Assembly (NCBI RefSeq): GCF_050003625.1
Contig: NC_134397.1
Coordinates: 96,580,162-96,644,161 of the forward strand
DNA: 64,000 nucleotides
DNA from: Haematobia irritans
Lineage: Eukaryota > Arthropoda > Insecta > Diptera > Muscidae
Direction of reading: 5' to 3'
Shown here piece by piece: positions 1 through 11,235 of this stretch. The translations under genes were made by a program, and so were the position numbers. Below the pieces are notes generated by a model, which was given only the letters and a program-made list of their open reading frames with translations, searched no databases and was not told the origin of the DNA. How positions within the stretch are numbered: position 1 is the stretch's first letter; each line of letters begins with the position of its first letter.

Positions 1-310
1 TTTCCAGACATGGTGCCTCCATCGAGAAGAAAAACAAAAACAAAATGGCTGATAGACGCTGAAACATGTAACTTGCTACTTGTAACTCGACATCATTATT
101 TTATTAATGAAAAAATTATGTTAAATGTGATGTGATAGTCGTTTAATGTTATATTAGTAAGAATTTATAAATGTTTAATCAAATTAGTAAACATCTAAAC
201 AATCGTATTTTACTTGACCACAATGATTCATTTACAACTATCTTAAAATTCACCACCAGCCAATGCACAATTTCACTAGCCAATGCACAATTTTTGGTTT
301 TAGTCCCCAC
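1..310. other. AT-rich stretch, no gene seen
   Basis: I see no coding region or recognisable element here. A 16-bp unit (AGCCAATGCACAATTT) is present twice in direct tandem between about 257 and 294. The flank is otherwise plain A+T-rich sequence. Confidence 0.5.
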
Positions 311-431
311 TTTTTTCCTATTTTTTTTATTTTTTATTTTCTATAGTCTATAGATTACAATATCCTTACAGACTAAAATATAAACGTTGTGGATACATAT
401 TTACAAATTCTAGATTTATTGATAACATAAT

Positions 432-1790
432 TCATTCATTCAAATATAGTATAATTTTACGCTTTAAAGAGCATCTATTTTCAGAAAGATCAATAAGGTG
501 GTAGTACTTGTTGAAATCATAAAAGAGAAGACGAAGAGAGTCATGGTTAGCATAGTCTCTCTGAAAGTATGGAATAGCCAATAACGTAAAGTTTCTTATT
601 GGTCTTAATGGAATATTAAAATACATACGACTTAAAATGAATTCCGAGATAATCGTACCCTTTAAAATGTTCATGATAAAGGTTACATTTAACATTTTTC
701 TTCGACTGCTTAATGTAGGTAGTTTAACGATGGCAAGCCTATCTTTATATGAGGGGAGATTGTGATAAGTCCAGCCATTGCTTCGCAGACAAAAGAGAAG
801 AAACTGCTTCTGAACTGCTTCTATTTTATTCGAGTTGCCTTTGCACGAGTACAAAGCTATCGTGGCTTTTCTCGCCCTCTCTTCAATATTAAGCCTAAAA
901 TTCAGCTTCCTGTCCAAAATAACGCCAAGGTATTTTGCACACTCACCAAAGGGAATTTCAATACCTCCTAAGGATATCGGCTTAACCGTGGGAGTTTTGC
1001 GTTCTTTGCAGTACATGACTAGTTCTGTCTTTGCAGGATTTACCCCAAGACCATTTTCTTTCGCCCATTTCTCAGTCATCCGGAGGGCTCTCTGTATAAT
1101 ATCTCTGATTGTGGATGGGAATTTTCCCTTAACTGCTAGAGCCACATCATCTGCGTATGCCACCACTTTTATCCTTTCTTTTTCTAGGGAAACCAAAAGG
1201 TTGTTTATAGCAACATTCCAAGGAAGAGGTGATAGAACTCCTCACATACCTTTGTATGTTTGCTTGTCCTAGTGTGGCTGAAATACGTCTCTTTGTTAGA
1301 AGTTCGTCTAACAGTCTAAGTATACCTGGATCAACATTCAGAGTTGTCAGTCCATTTAAAATCGAGCTCGGATGGATGGATAGCTATCATCCTCTCCAGA
1401 GTCTTAAGTAGGAATGAGGATAAGCTGATTGGTCGGAAATCCTTCGCACTCGAGTGAGAGGCTTTTCCCACTTTAGGTATGAAAACGACTTTTGTATCCC
1501 TCCATTTTCCTGGGATATATGCTAAGTTGATACATCCTATATATATCGCCGATAACCAGGGGATGATTCTGTCAGTCACTGCTTGTAACTCCGCCGGAGT
1601 AATTCCATCAGGTCCGGGGCACTTGAATGGTCCAAAGCTATTTAACGCCCATTTTATTCTAGATTCCGATACAATTCCCTCGATAGGAAACGACCGCTGA
1701 GCCCCCGTGGCACGCCAGAACATGGTTCGAACGTCTGATTTCCAGGAAAATGTGTGGACGTTGTCCAATTGCCCTCCGATGTTTTAATGA
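432..1790 (-). pseudogene. LINE reverse transcriptase remnant
   Basis: This is the reverse transcriptase part of the minus-strand LINE. The right-hand segment (1331-1768) has a PGPDGI motif near 1601-1618, followed by FRPISLSSFLLKTLE, both typical of the RT fingers region. The left-hand segment (432-1196) opens just after a GVLSPLPWN-like box and carries the catalytic YADD motif near 1146-1157. A long C-terminal thumb-like region containing LPSYKDRLAIVKLPTLSSRR follows. The two parts are in different frames, and roughly 130 bases between them encode only scraps, so at least one deletion or frameshift has occurred. A related C-terminal piece survives at about 50.1-50.5 kb. The enzyme would have copied the element's RNA at a nicked chromosomal target. 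Confidence 0.85.
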
Positions 1791-2454
1791 AACCTGGAGC
1801 GGAGTTAGTGATGCTAGTACCTTCCGTAGTCTGGAAGCCTCAGACGTATTTTCAATATGCTGCAGTAATCATTCCAAGAGTTATGCTGAGCCTTTCTCAG
1901 TTCTCGCTTGTATTCTTTCAGATTTTTCTTGTAAGCGTCCCAATCCTCAGGAGCTCTGATGGACTTTGCTTTGTTAGAGAGATTCCTGCAGGATTTCCTC
2001 ATATTACTTAACTCCATAGACCACCATGGTGGTCTATTTTTTCCCTTGGCTTCCCTCTAGGGCATGTAGCTTTCAGTGAGATGTTGAAGGCCTTAGTAAT
2101 CCTCTCCACTGCGTATTCGATATCTTGCACAGTGCTCATATTTGTCCATGGTATTTCCGGTATCATCATATTGAACGATTCCCTATACCTATTCCAATCA
2201 GCTTTCCTAACATTTGGCGGAAATATGGTCTTGGTGGTATGAACATCTAATTTGAAACTGATGTAGCGATGATCTGAGAAGCTATGTTCACTTAAAACCG
2301 CCGCTTCAATCGAGTCATCAAGAATGCCCTCTTCAGAGATATCGGTGACTCTCGCAATAACCATAGGTTCAACTTTGGTGAGTTCTGAGGCAGTAGAAGC
2401 CTTCTTACGCATACGGTATCTATCCATGTCTTGGTATCCCCCTCGACTTCGCAA
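1790..2454 (-). pseudogene. LINE endonuclease C-terminus and linker remnant
   Basis: This segment lies directly upstream (5') of the RT part of the same LINE. The sequence HSFSDHRYISFKL near 2260-2290 matches the SDH box at the end of apurinic-type (APE) endonucleases of non-LTR retrotransposons, which nick the target. After it come a charged linker and a stretch (about 1814-2017) rich in Arg and Lys that normally joins endonuclease to RT. The upstream endonuclease motifs expected over some 150 residues are absent between here and the ORF1-like segment, so the catalytic half has been deleted. Several frame changes are visible. Confidence 0.7.
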
Positions 2455-2530
2455 GAGGATCCGCTTACTTCTGATTCAGACAGAGGCTTGTACATTTCTG
2501 AATCCTTTATCTGATCGTTTTTATATACCT

Positions 2531-3240
2531 TCATTTGGAATAATGAAAGCCATAACATACACGGCCCTGGGACTTTTCTAGATGTGGCAAAGACTGAGTG
2601 TTCAATATAAACACTGCATGCCGTCTTGGTCCATCCACTTCATCCAAACGGCCAACCTTCCAATCAGCTGTTGGAAGATCTGGATTGCATTGTTTCAGTC
2701 TATTTAAAATAGATTCAGGGTCAGGAGGGTTTGCAGGTATCCACGCATGTGCTCTTGGTCTAGCCGGTATGTCTTTCTTCTCGACTAACTCTAGAGCAGC
2801 TCCTTCACAAACTTCACCAATTAGTATCAAAGCAGCCTTAAAACATTCTATAGACCTCTGGTCCTCAAATGCGACAGCTTAAATCGTCCTTGATACCAAC
2901 CAGCCTCTTGGTGTCGAGGATCTGGGCCGGGAAACTTTTCCAGCACCTATGAGTAGACGCCAGACAAAGCATTCTCAATTTTCCCGTATTTTTGCTTTGG
3001 AACCATACCGTCCAATGCTTAATGATAGCCATCACAAGGCTGTCTTTAGCAACTGAGGCAAACGATCTTTGATCCCTTTTGGAGGATGGCAGCTCATCCG
3101 GTGATCCTTCCCTTTTTCCAGCTTCAAGAATTCCTTGAGCCCTCTTTAAGGAATCGCTTTGTTTAGCCGACAACGTGCTTGGGTCGACTGATCCTAATTT
3201 CTTTAAGATAAACAAAGCACTTCTGCGTTCATTGAATCTC
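2531..3240 (-). pseudogene. LINE ORF1-like nucleic-acid-binding protein remnant
   Basis: Two broken frames make up this part. The upstream one (2865-3215) contains RSFASVAKDSLVMAIIKHW. The downstream one (2531-2830) contains a WIPANPPDPESILNRLK stretch followed by PTADWKVGRLDEVDG. This arrangement is familiar from ORF1 proteins of LOA/Bilbo-like elements in flies, which lack a zinc knuckle here and are thought to bind the element RNA. I infer family from that resemblance only. A frame change between 2830 and 2865 disrupts the protein. Confidence 0.55.
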
Positions 3241-3250
3241 TTTCGTTAGG

Positions 3251-4035
3251 GATTACCTCCTTTTGATGTCGTTACCTTAGAAAAGGTTCGACTTGTCAAA
3301 GTGTCGCCAGCTGTCGACCCGTCTACAGGTCGACTAATTGGGCCTAACTCTTGGTCATTGCCCAAATTTATAACTCCAGTCGATACCCGTCCACTGGGCC
3401 CTAAAGTTAGGTGAAGTTAGCAACACAGTGGATGAATTTGAATTTCGTTGCATGGTGACCATCGCACCACACTTGAAATTCGTAGTAGGTACTTATTAGT
3501 AGGTAACTCAATTTTGGGCCCTTTTATGCTAACTCCTTATGGAGAACATTTGGGAAATTTCCTTTTACAAATTGAGTCATCTTTTCTCCCACTGTACATC
3601 ATCTTTTCATATAACTACAAGTCCCTTAATCTTATTTTTATTTCGTTTTGTTACACAGTAATGCAACAACACGAAATTTATTTTTAGAAAGCTAATTTGT
3701 TTGAATTCACCTAAGTGGTGAACAATCGAACAATGTTTTTTGTTTCTACAGTCAACAACAACAACATGTGACTACTTACAGAAACTGGTTTCAAGGAGAC
3801 AACAACAATTCTAACGCGTACATTAGTAGTGTTTTTCCTAGTTTTACGACGGGCTCTTCGTTGCTTATTATATTTCATGTTAGCCTGATACCGAAACAGA
3901 TTCATTCGCCCGAATCGAAACATCTACAGTCCAGGCGTGTATAGATTTGTATCTGGTGTTTTCTTTTCAATGACTCTATTAATCATGTTCCTTAATCTAA
4001 ATCTGTCCATAAAGCTCGATTAATAATTGTAAAAA
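3251..4035. other. Unassigned flank of the LINE
   Basis: A more GC-balanced part (to about 3420) may be the LINE 5' untranslated region. The rest (3420-4035) is A+T-rich with no element that I can name and no convincing coding frame. Confidence 0.35.
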
Positions 4036-4240
4036 TAAATAAATAAATTTTATGATTTTTAATGCATTTAACGCTTGTCTGAAACTTTTGACCCCAAATA
4101 TTTACAAAAATTCGAAATTTTTTAGAATGGATTTAGATTTTTTTTCGACAAAATTCGAATAATTTGTACCATTTCATTAATTCTTACTCTGTTTTAATCT
4201 ATTTGAAGAAAAAACGTTTAAAATTAACCATTAAAACTAT

Positions 4241-4879
4241 TGTTACGAATTTGATATTTCTAGATTTAAGTTTATTTAAATTAGTTTCCGTTAATTTAAA
4301 TTTCAAATTGTAACGATAAAATTACGTCATAACTTGTTAGAGTCATTTCTTTATTTTCTAGTACTTTCCTAAACATCTTTTGTGTTCTTAGTTTTCCAAT
4401 CGTTCATTGTAAAACACCTTTTGTTTTACTGTTATAATTATCGGTAATATGACCATCATCCCTTATGCCTGCACGACATCTACCAGATGGTAGAATGCAC
4501 TAGCCAAGATGAGAATAAGCCTAAAAGTATGTGTGTCATATCACCTGTACAATAACGCCCCATAGAAAGTTCTAGACAATGAACATAAGTCGATATATAT
4601 GTGCGATGTCGCCCGTGCGACATCTACCAGGCAGTAGATTAATCTAGAAGATTGTAGGCCAATTAGCGAGAATATTCGAAATCGTCATATGTCGGTGTAT
4701 AAGCCCCTAGCGGAGAGAGCAGTCAAGTCAGTCGTAAGCTAAGGTTTATACAGTACACATCGTAGAGCAAATAAGTGAAACCAATCAGTTAAACAAATAA
4801 ATTGTAGATTGTCGTTATTTGAAAAGAACTGTATTTTAATTATCGAGTAATTAAATACGCCTCAATATAAAACGTAACA
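4241..4879 (+). mobile_element. Solo LTR of an LTR retrotransposon (gypsy-like)
   Basis: The element begins TGTTACGAA and ends CGTAACA, the TG...CA ends expected of an LTR, with a short terminal inverted repeat. Comparison with the related repeat near 20,540-20,570 shows it was inserted into a sequence reading TTAAAA-TATG. The flanks are CTAT on the left and GTAT on the right, a 4-bp target duplication with one change. No internal gag-pol region exists on either side, so the internal part was probably lost by LTR-LTR recombination. The orientation follows from promoter and polyadenylation signals. Assignment to Ty3/gypsy is inferred from the ends and the 4-bp duplication. Confidence 0.85.
4698..4801 (+). 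promoter_or_regulatory. LTR core promoter and poly(A) signal
   Basis: A TATAA box starts at 4698. A perfect insect initiator (TCAGTC) has its A at 4730, 32 bases downstream, the usual spacing. AATAAA follows at 4796-4801. This places the U3/R junction near 4730 and R/U5 shortly after 4801. It is a prediction from motif spacing. Confidence 0.6.
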
Positions 4880-5029
4880 GTATGAAAAAAGCGAGTTATA
4901 AAATTTGAACTAAAAGAATTTAATTTGTAGTTAAAATAAAGAACATATTTGGGATGACATTTTTGAAAGAAATTTTATAGTTGTGCATTTAGAAGAACTT
5001 ACAATTTTTTGCTGGTATTTATCTTAAAT

Positions 5030-5160
5030 CTAAAGGTTCAATATTTCAGTTAATTTAAATCAAAAAATGTTCTTCTTTACTTTAACCTTACTTGAAAGAC
5101 TTACGGCTTTAACGGAGGGACGCAAATTTACAAAATCTCTGTTCTAAAATTTTATTTTAA
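5030..5160 (+). repeat. Dispersed repeat, also at 53.3-53.46 kb
   Basis: The block with GGAGGGACGCAAATTT and GTTCTAAA resembles the segment at about 53,330-53,460 (GAGGGACACAAATTTC). No ends were defined. Confidence 0.45.
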
Positions 5161-5527
5161 ATTACCGTAGCGTCAAACACTACTCGTAAATCGGACAAAA
5201 ACCTAATGTGTTAATATAGCACGAGTTCCCAAAAAACTGTCCACTTTTGGGAGGTGTCCGGTGTTCAGAGTGTACAACATTTTTTGGCGCTGTAGATTGT
5301 TATTACTTCAAATATTTAAAGAATCGCAAAAATTTCGCGATCCCGAAAAAAATCCCGGGATTCTATATTTTCTATTCTATATTTTGAAATCCCGAATACC
5401 GAGAATTATAAAAATTGTGACGGCGCTTGTCAAACGAGTTTTGAATATCGTATACGACTCTATTCGATGTGGTGAAGATTCTCAGAAGTTCCGTTAAATT
5501 CAAAAAATGTTGGCGGGCGGTATTATA
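5161..5527. other. Unassigned A+T-rich sequence
   Basis: Nothing recognisable was found. A CCCGAAAAAAATCCCGGGATT-type palindromic patch lies near 5343-5361. Confidence 0.4.
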
Positions 5528-5664
5528 TTCGAGTTCAGGGTCGCCATTTTGGTCCGATCGGACCAAAATTGGTCCAAAAAATTATTAATTTTTAAATTTG
5601 GTCCGATGGTCGGACCACATGGAATTTGGTTGATTTTAGTCTATTTTCGTAAAATCTGTAATTT

Positions 5665-5840
5665 TTCAAAATTTTCTATAGACATAAAATTCGAACAAAA
5701 TTTTCTGTAGAAATTAAATTTTGACAAACATTTCTATAGAAACAAAATTTTAACAAAGTTTTGTACAGAAATAAAATTTTGACAAAATTTTCTATTTAAA
5801 TAAAATTTTTACAACATTTTCTATAGAAATAAATTTTTTC
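5665..5840 (+). repeat. Array of ~35-bp units (TCTATAGAAATAAAATTTTG type)
   Basis: About five degenerate tandem copies of a unit built on CTATAGAAATAAAATTTTG are present. The same unit forms an array at 21,225-21,475 inside another hAT-like element, so it is either shared ancestry or a preferred internal repeat of this element group. Confidence 0.75.
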
Positions 5841-5901
5841 ATTCGTTTTGTTTTGTTTTTGTTGGTTTTTGTTCTTTAATCATTGTTGTTGTTGTTTTTT
5901 T

Positions 5902-6075
5902 ATTTCAGCTTAAAACCATACATTGACTAAACTACAAGTGTAGCTTAACCAACAGAGGAAAAGAATGTTTGTCAAATTTATTTGGGCAAAGCCCTATAGA
6001 CTGCAAGATGATTCTTTTCCTCTGTTGGTTAAGCTACACTTGTAGTTTAGTCAATGTATGGTTTTAAGCTGAAAT
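5902..6075. repeat. Perfect 65-bp inverted repeat with 44-base loop
   Basis: The arms 5902-5966 and 6011-6075 are exact reverse complements over 65 bases by direct reading. The loop between them is 44 bases. A transcript would fold into a long unbroken hairpin. Confidence 0.9.
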
Positions 6076-6626
6076 CAAAAAAACGACAACAATGATGAAA
6101 TACAATTTTGACAAATTTTTTTTTATAAAAAAGTAGTAAAATTTTGGAAAAAGTGTTAACTTTTAAATGATAATAATTTAATTTGGAAAATGGTCCGCTG
6201 CTACGAATTTTGGTCCAATTTTGGAAAAATATTGGTGCAAAATAAAAATTCATTGTGGCAACGCTGTTCGAGTTTCACTTTATTTTAGAGATTACTGTTT
6301 TACATAATTTTACGCAGTTGATTCTTACAGCCCTTTCCACTCAATTTTTGTCAAGATTCAGCAGGAATATGTTAGTTTTTATTTATATTTTTAATTATTT
6401 TAATTATGTAACTGCGGTAATAAAGTGATTTTAAACTCGAAAACCCCATATAGTACCGGCCTTTATACATATTTTTTTTTGGATATCTATTGTCGTAGAT
6501 GTATAAAAATGTGCAATTTCGAGTAGAAGCGCTATCAATTCGAAAAATTTTTGCGAAGACTATGGTAACACTGTAAATTTAAAAATGTCTAATAGTCCAA
6601 TATTCAGGGATGCCATATTTAAATGG

Positions 6627-6671
6627 TATCGATAGCAATCGATACTGGAGTTATCGAACGACATATCGATA
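6627..6671. promoter_or_regulatory. Cluster of DRE-like sites (TATCGATA)
   Basis: TATCGATA is exact at 6627-6634 and 6664-6671, with another ATCGATA between them at about 6638. This palindrome is the DREF/BEAF-type core element of many fly housekeeping promoters. Three ATCGAT cores in 45 bases is unlikely in random DNA of this composition. Confidence 0.5.
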
Positions 6672-6719
6672 TCAAGAAATGTATAGTAGAAACAAGTATT
6701 TCATCGGTATTGTTCATTG

Positions 6720-6867
6720 TGTTGTTGTCGTTTGTAAATTAAAAAATCGAACGTCTTCGTCGTGAGTGCAATTATTTATCATATAAATCATAATTGTGAA
6801 AAATAATTTGTGGTCAGCACAAGATTGGTGAAAACTTCAACAAATCGTTGCAACACAACAAATCAGA
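6720..6867 (+). other. Candidate non-coding first exon with strong splice donor
   Basis: Downstream of the DRE-like cluster, the sequence runs without repeats to AATCAGA|GTAAGT, with the donor GT at 6868-6869. This matches the fly 5' splice-site consensus very well. The start is only approximate. A matching downstream acceptor cannot be proven; one candidate small exon lies at 13,126-13,169. Confidence 0.25.
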
Positions 6868-8666
6868 GTAAGTCCACGGAAACGAGTGTCGTCCGCTGTA
6901 TGACATGGGAATCACATGAAAAAAATGCGACTCATCTCCATATCTGGTTTTGTTATCGCCGTGTATTTATCTGCAATTTAATATTTCGTTCGAAGTTTTA
7001 GCGGAAGTAAGTTCCGTGATATCTTGCTTGCGTAAAAACCTATGAGTGTGTGTGTGCTTTGGTTTCCTGATATCAAACCTTGATCGATTTTTTCCAATCT
7101 GCAATTCCTACGTTTTCTAAATGCATTTGTATTGGAATTTATGGGCATTTGAACTTAGACAACCTTTGCTGTTCTCCGGATGGGCAGTTTGGGAACACCC
7201 ATGTTACTCGGCTGTGTGTTATTCCAACCAATTTATTCAATTTGTATTGTTCGGGTGTTATGGAGAAGAAAATACTATATTGTGTGCAATCAGTGTTTTT
7301 ATACCCTCAAATACAACCTCGTAGACATCTGCTTTTAGTTTGCTGGTCTTTTAAAGGTCTTCGTAATTTTTGCGAAAGAAAAAAACCAAAGAAAAAGCAA
7401 CAACAAATTAGTGCCGGCATGTGTTTGTCATCACTAAAGCCGTGTGGAACACAATGGAATTGAAACTAATTCCTGCAGTCAATGTATATCGTTCTGGCGA
7501 ATTAACCAATAACACTTTGTTTTTCCGCTATTACCTACTCACGTTATTATTACTCGTTTAAGAAAAAGCAAAATATTGTTAAATTGGCCTTTTCGTTAGA
7601 GATTCTGTGTATATCCTAATGTGTTGGACGTCATTTATAAAATCAGCTGATTTACGAAAATTTGCCCAGATAATAGAGTCGGCTGCATTTTACCGGCGTT
7701 ATCTCGTCATATGTTTGCTCGGCAGCTAACTAACGAATGGGCATATAGAAGCACAGTGTTCCAAATCACCAAATTTGCTTTTTCAAAAATAATAGAATGG
7801 ATTTAACATGAGCGTCCATGTCATCGTGTCTGGCATGTTATTAAATTTCACACCTGTGTGTCTAATCAATGGATTCCAAAGTGGCGACATCACTGTGAAG
7901 GTCAAACCTAATTTGAAATAAAAAGGAAGCGTGCAAATATTAAAGGACAAAATCATGGCGAAATTGGCTTAAACCTACTTTAGTACAAGTCAATTTTCAA
8001 GGCTCAATATCTCGAAAACTGCACACTTCCGTCAATTTTTTACTTAATATTTTCTCTTTACTTTTTTTTTACAAAAACCGCAAAAATTTAATTCATTTCA
8101 TGAAAAATAGCTGCCAGAATTAACAAAAAGCCCCCGAAAATACCGTTTTTCAGGTGTAGATATCTCGATTACTAGGCTTTTCCGTAACATTTTTTACCTC
8201 ACTTTCTATTTAAAATGCCTTCTATCCCCAATATGTTGTTTTCTTAGCAACTTTTGATAAAATGCGTGCAAAGGGTGAATTCAATAAAAATGTTTGTTTT
8301 GAAAAGAAATATTAAAGGAAAATAATCATGGAGATCTGGCTACAAGCTGAAGTACCAAGCGTATATCCTAAAAATGGATGAAATCACAATAAAATGTTAC
8401 AACAGCAACAACAATCATGGAGAAGTTCCTGTTTTCGTTTTGAAAACGCCATAAAGGCTTGTATTAATTTCGGCTGCCTCTTGTTTGCCTTAGGTGTTAC
8501 TTGTATTTTCTCTTGTGCATCTGAGTACACTATCCCCACTTGTTTACATCCACTATTATTGATATGTGGCCTTTGCCCCCTAAATAAGTAAAAAATTAAT
8601 TGGAACAAGCCAATGCCGAAATATGCTTATCTGGTACGGAAAATATGTCCAAGCTACGTGAAAAAC

Positions 8667-9004
8667 CACCACCACCGTGGTGCAATGGTTTGCATGTCCG
8701 CCTTGCATACACAAGGTCGTGGGTTCGATTTCTGCTACGACCGAACACTAAAAAGTTTTTCAGCGGTGGATTATCCCACCGCAGTAATGCTAGTGACATT
8801 TCTGAGGGTTTCAAAGCTTCTCTAAGTGGTTTCACTGCTATGTGGAACGCCGTTCGGACTCGGCTATAAAAAGGAGGTCCCTTGTCATTGAGCTTAACAT
8901 GGAATCGGACAGCACTCAGTGATAAGAGAGAAGTTCACCACTGTGGACTGAATGGACTGAATAGTCTAAGTGAGCCTGATACATCGGGCTGCCACCTAAC
9001 CTAA
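8667..9004 (+). mobile_element. Full-length tRNA-derived SINE, copy 1
   Basis: The head is tRNA-like: a box A (TGGTGCAATGG) and a box B (GGTTCGATTTC) lie 30-odd bases apart. The tRNA-unrelated body contains GGACTCGGCTATAAAAAGG, and the 3' end is GGGCTGCCACCTAACCTAA. A 13-bp duplication with one mismatch, CTACGTGAAAAAC / CTACGTTAAAAAC (8654-8666, 9005-9017), frames it, as expected for target-primed reverse transcription. Closely related full copies lie at 38.2 and 47.7 kb. RNA polymerase III would transcribe it from the internal boxes. Confidence 0.9.
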
Positions 9005-9353
9005 CTACGTTAAAAACGGACCAATACGAACCATCTTCAGCACATTTTTCCGATACTAGATGTTAAAAAAAAATTTTGTGTGGGCTCAAACACGCAGAAA
9101 TCAACGATGATCGGCTGAAAAGCAGAACACTTTTAAATCCCTTGTCTAGGATACATAGCCAGAACTGATAGTTCGTGGCAAACCTACACCGACGATTTCC
9201 ATCATTGGATATGCATCTTTTTTTCTCGGTACAAAGTGATATTTTAATGAATGAGTTTACCTTCCGTTTATATTGTAAAAACTAATTTCTTAACCATTCT
9301 ATGCAAATGAATTGGAGGTGGAAATTAATTATGTAAGATTTTCTCAAATAGTT

Positions 9354-9452
9354 GAGAAATTATCCATATAAGTTTTTTCGATTGTCGTAGTGGATCCACT
9401 TTTCATCACCAGTAACAATGCGAAGCAACCATGCTTTCCTTTGTTGAAACAA
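9354..9452 (-). pseudogene. Fragment of a mariner transposase
   Basis: The minus strand reads FQQRKAWLLRIVTGDEKWIHY followed by DNRKNLYG and a stop. VTGDEKWIHYDN is the conserved block around the first catalytic Asp of mariner transposases outside the irritans group. Nothing convincing continues on either side, so this is a short relic. Confidence 0.75.
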
Positions 9453-9479
9453 GAATTTACATTTTAGGAAATACTACTT

Positions 9480-10555
9480 TGTTATAGAGAACAAATTAAT
9501 ATTTAAATTGTCATCGGATGGAATAAATAGGAAATTTAACTTATATACTCTATAAGGTACAAATGATTCCAAAAAAGGAATCGATATGTTTTATAATTAT
9601 TTAAAGTTATGTTTTCAAAATTGACATAAAATCTTTATAATGAATTCAATATGATACTGGGCTTTAGTAGGACAACATACCCCACACACTCTTTGATATT
9701 AAATATTTGCATTTAGGTGAGCATAACTTTTATATTACATATTGTTTTTCGTAGGTACCAGTTGGAAAATGTCGCCAAAGTATTTTCATACGACGGCAAT
9801 GTTCAGCCTTAATTGCAGTTTTATTATACTGTATAAGGCATTTGAACATTTTCTTACTTAGTTTCGCATCAATTACATTCGGTTATATTGCTATTACTGT
9901 AAGAATTTAGTTGACCTCTGCCGGAATACTAAGCACTTAGTGGGTGTTCGCGGTACCGTAAGTGTGTGAAATAAAGCAATATGTGCACGAATTGCTACAT
10001 GTAAAAATTTCTGACACAAAATACTATATATAGCTATGAACACAGGTGTGCGTAAGGATGGGCATTTTAAAATATCTGATGTCTACATCTTAAGTTGAAA
10101 TTTAAAATTATATCTTAAAATTTACCAATTTAAAGTGTGAGAACTTTTCTATATTAACATGAACCTCTCATAAGTGGATATCTTCCAAATGTGAACAAAA
10201 TGTTGGCGTCTTTGAGTGACCACTTATGGGAGGTTGGGAGGTCGATTAGTCAATTTGTAGCTGATTTTATTAAAAAATCTAGCTTAGACTTTTACATCCC
10301 TATCAGATAACACACCATATAATATCTCATGTGGCCTCTCAACATTGTGTTCTATAAAGAAATCGAAATTGAGATACTAAGAGAACAAAACGAAATGAAA
10401 AGTACCAAAGCTTACATCTTTATTTGTCTTGAACGAAATCGCAAGAATTAATTTTCTTCTAACGAATACATCGATATGCTATTTAACTCCCAACCAATTT
10501 TAGTATGAACTTTCCATTAAAGAGAAAATGGGGGATAGACTATTCCGTTTTTATT
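9480..10555. other. Unassigned sequence
   Basis: No gene or element was recognised. Between about 10,160 and 10,240 the segments CATAAGTGGATATC and CCACTTATGGGAGG form a loose inverted pair. Confidence 0.4.
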
Positions 10556-10559
10556 GAAA

Positions 10560-10680
10560 CTGTAATCTCGACAAACTTTGGAACACTCAGAAATTTCAAC
10601 TTCATTACTGTGAGGAAAAAATTCACCACTAAAATTTTTTTGGTGTTTGGTCGAAACTGGGATTGAATCCACCACCCGGC
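10560..10680 (-). mobile_element. SINE fragment (minus)
   Basis: The segment matches the middle and box-B part of the SINE in reverse: the box-B remnant GGATTCAATCCCAG and the following TTTGGTGTTTGGTCG junction are recognisable. The tail and box A are missing. Confidence 0.7.
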
Positions 10681-11235
10681 GTGATTGCAAAGTTGTTATT
10701 TTATCAGATTTTTATAAACGTTTTTCTTATATGAAACCATTTTCTACCAAAGGAGCACCAAAAAGACATGTTGTTTCTAAAACATTTTTTTATGTTTTTT
10801 TTTCTTAAATGCGATATGCTTATATCCGTAGTATCTTATATTGCTCCATAAGTTGCTGTAATCAAAGATTATAAATTGTAGGAAGATAGGAAAATAGCTA
10901 CTGAGGAGATCGAACCATTTACCAGATTAGTTTAATACTAGAACCAAACGCGTATACGACAAGTATTGACATAGCATTAAAATGCAAATAAAAAGAAATT
11001 AAGTGCACGAAATAAATTTCCATAAAGGGGAAAATGTATTTTTTTTTTGTTGCCTAAAATTTAACATTGTTCCATTAAGAAAATTAAATTTTTCATTTAA
11101 AAAATAAAAACGAAAAACTACTAAAAGATTACAAACATGTATTAAACTAATCTGGTAAATGCAACATTTGGTACGACGCAAGCCAATTTCTTATCTTTCT
11201 CAAATCTATAATCTTTGACTGTAATAACTTATATT

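Larger units (their letters stand above)
311..3250 (-). mobile_element. Degraded LINE (LOA/I-superfamily-like), minus strand
   Basis: A non-LTR retrotransposon lies on the minus strand. From its 5' end (right) to 3' end (left) it shows an ORF1-like protein, the C-terminal end of an endonuclease, a reverse transcriptase and a 3' region ending in an A-rich tract near 311-340. The order ORF1, endonuclease, RT fits the I/LOA/Jockey group. Reading frames are broken many times, and the N-terminal half of the endonuclease is missing, so the copy is dead. The clade is inferred from motif similarity recalled by eye, not from a search. The 5' boundary is uncertain; unassigned sequence continues to about 3420. 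Confidence 0.8.
4036..5016 (-). mobile_element. MITE-like repeat 'CCCAGC family', split by an LTR
   Basis: The same sequence occurs at 17151-17712 (opposite strand), 19018-20702 and 52585-52950. Shared blocks include the segment around TTTTTAATGCATT near 4056 and the terminal part with AGAACTT...TTTTTTGCTGG near 5000. In this copy the repeat is interrupted by a 639-bp solo LTR. The uninterrupted relative near 20.5 kb shows the join. Confidence 0.7.
5536..6266. mobile_element. Non-autonomous hAT-like element (TTGGTCC type)
   Basis: The ends are CAGGGTCGCCA on the left and, read inward from the right, CAGCGTTGCCA. They are flanked by a perfect 8-bp duplication, TTCGAGTT (5528-5535 and 6267-6274). 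An 8-bp duplication and a CAG-starting terminal repeat are the signature of hAT transposons. Just inside both ends TTGGTCC or its reverse complement recurs several times (5545-5615 and 6185-6222), as expected for subterminal transposase sites. There is no transposase. The interior holds an array of about 35-bp units and a long perfect hairpin. Confidence 0.85.
6275..8653. other. Largely unique, possibly host-derived sequence
   Basis: No known element matches within this 2.4-kb stretch. Its base composition is less biased than that of the MITEs around it, and it contains clustered ATCGAT sites and a strong splice donor. Open frames here, for example 7080-7463, lack convincing protein features. 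It is a candidate promoter and 5' leader region of a host gene. Confidence 0.35.

Noticed and set aside
1..30. End of a rosa-like mariner (CAGACATGGTG resembles its left region)
   Set aside because: Only about 12 bases agree and the following sequence diverges at once.
7080..7463. Open frame of 127 codons as a host gene
   Set aside because: No domain, uneven composition with a lysine/glutamine run, and an overlapping frame of similar length; better explained by chance in leader-like DNA.
8596..8869. Overlapping frames as a small protein
   Set aside because: They are translations of the SINE head and body; the same frames reappear at 38.3-38.5 kb in another SINE copy.
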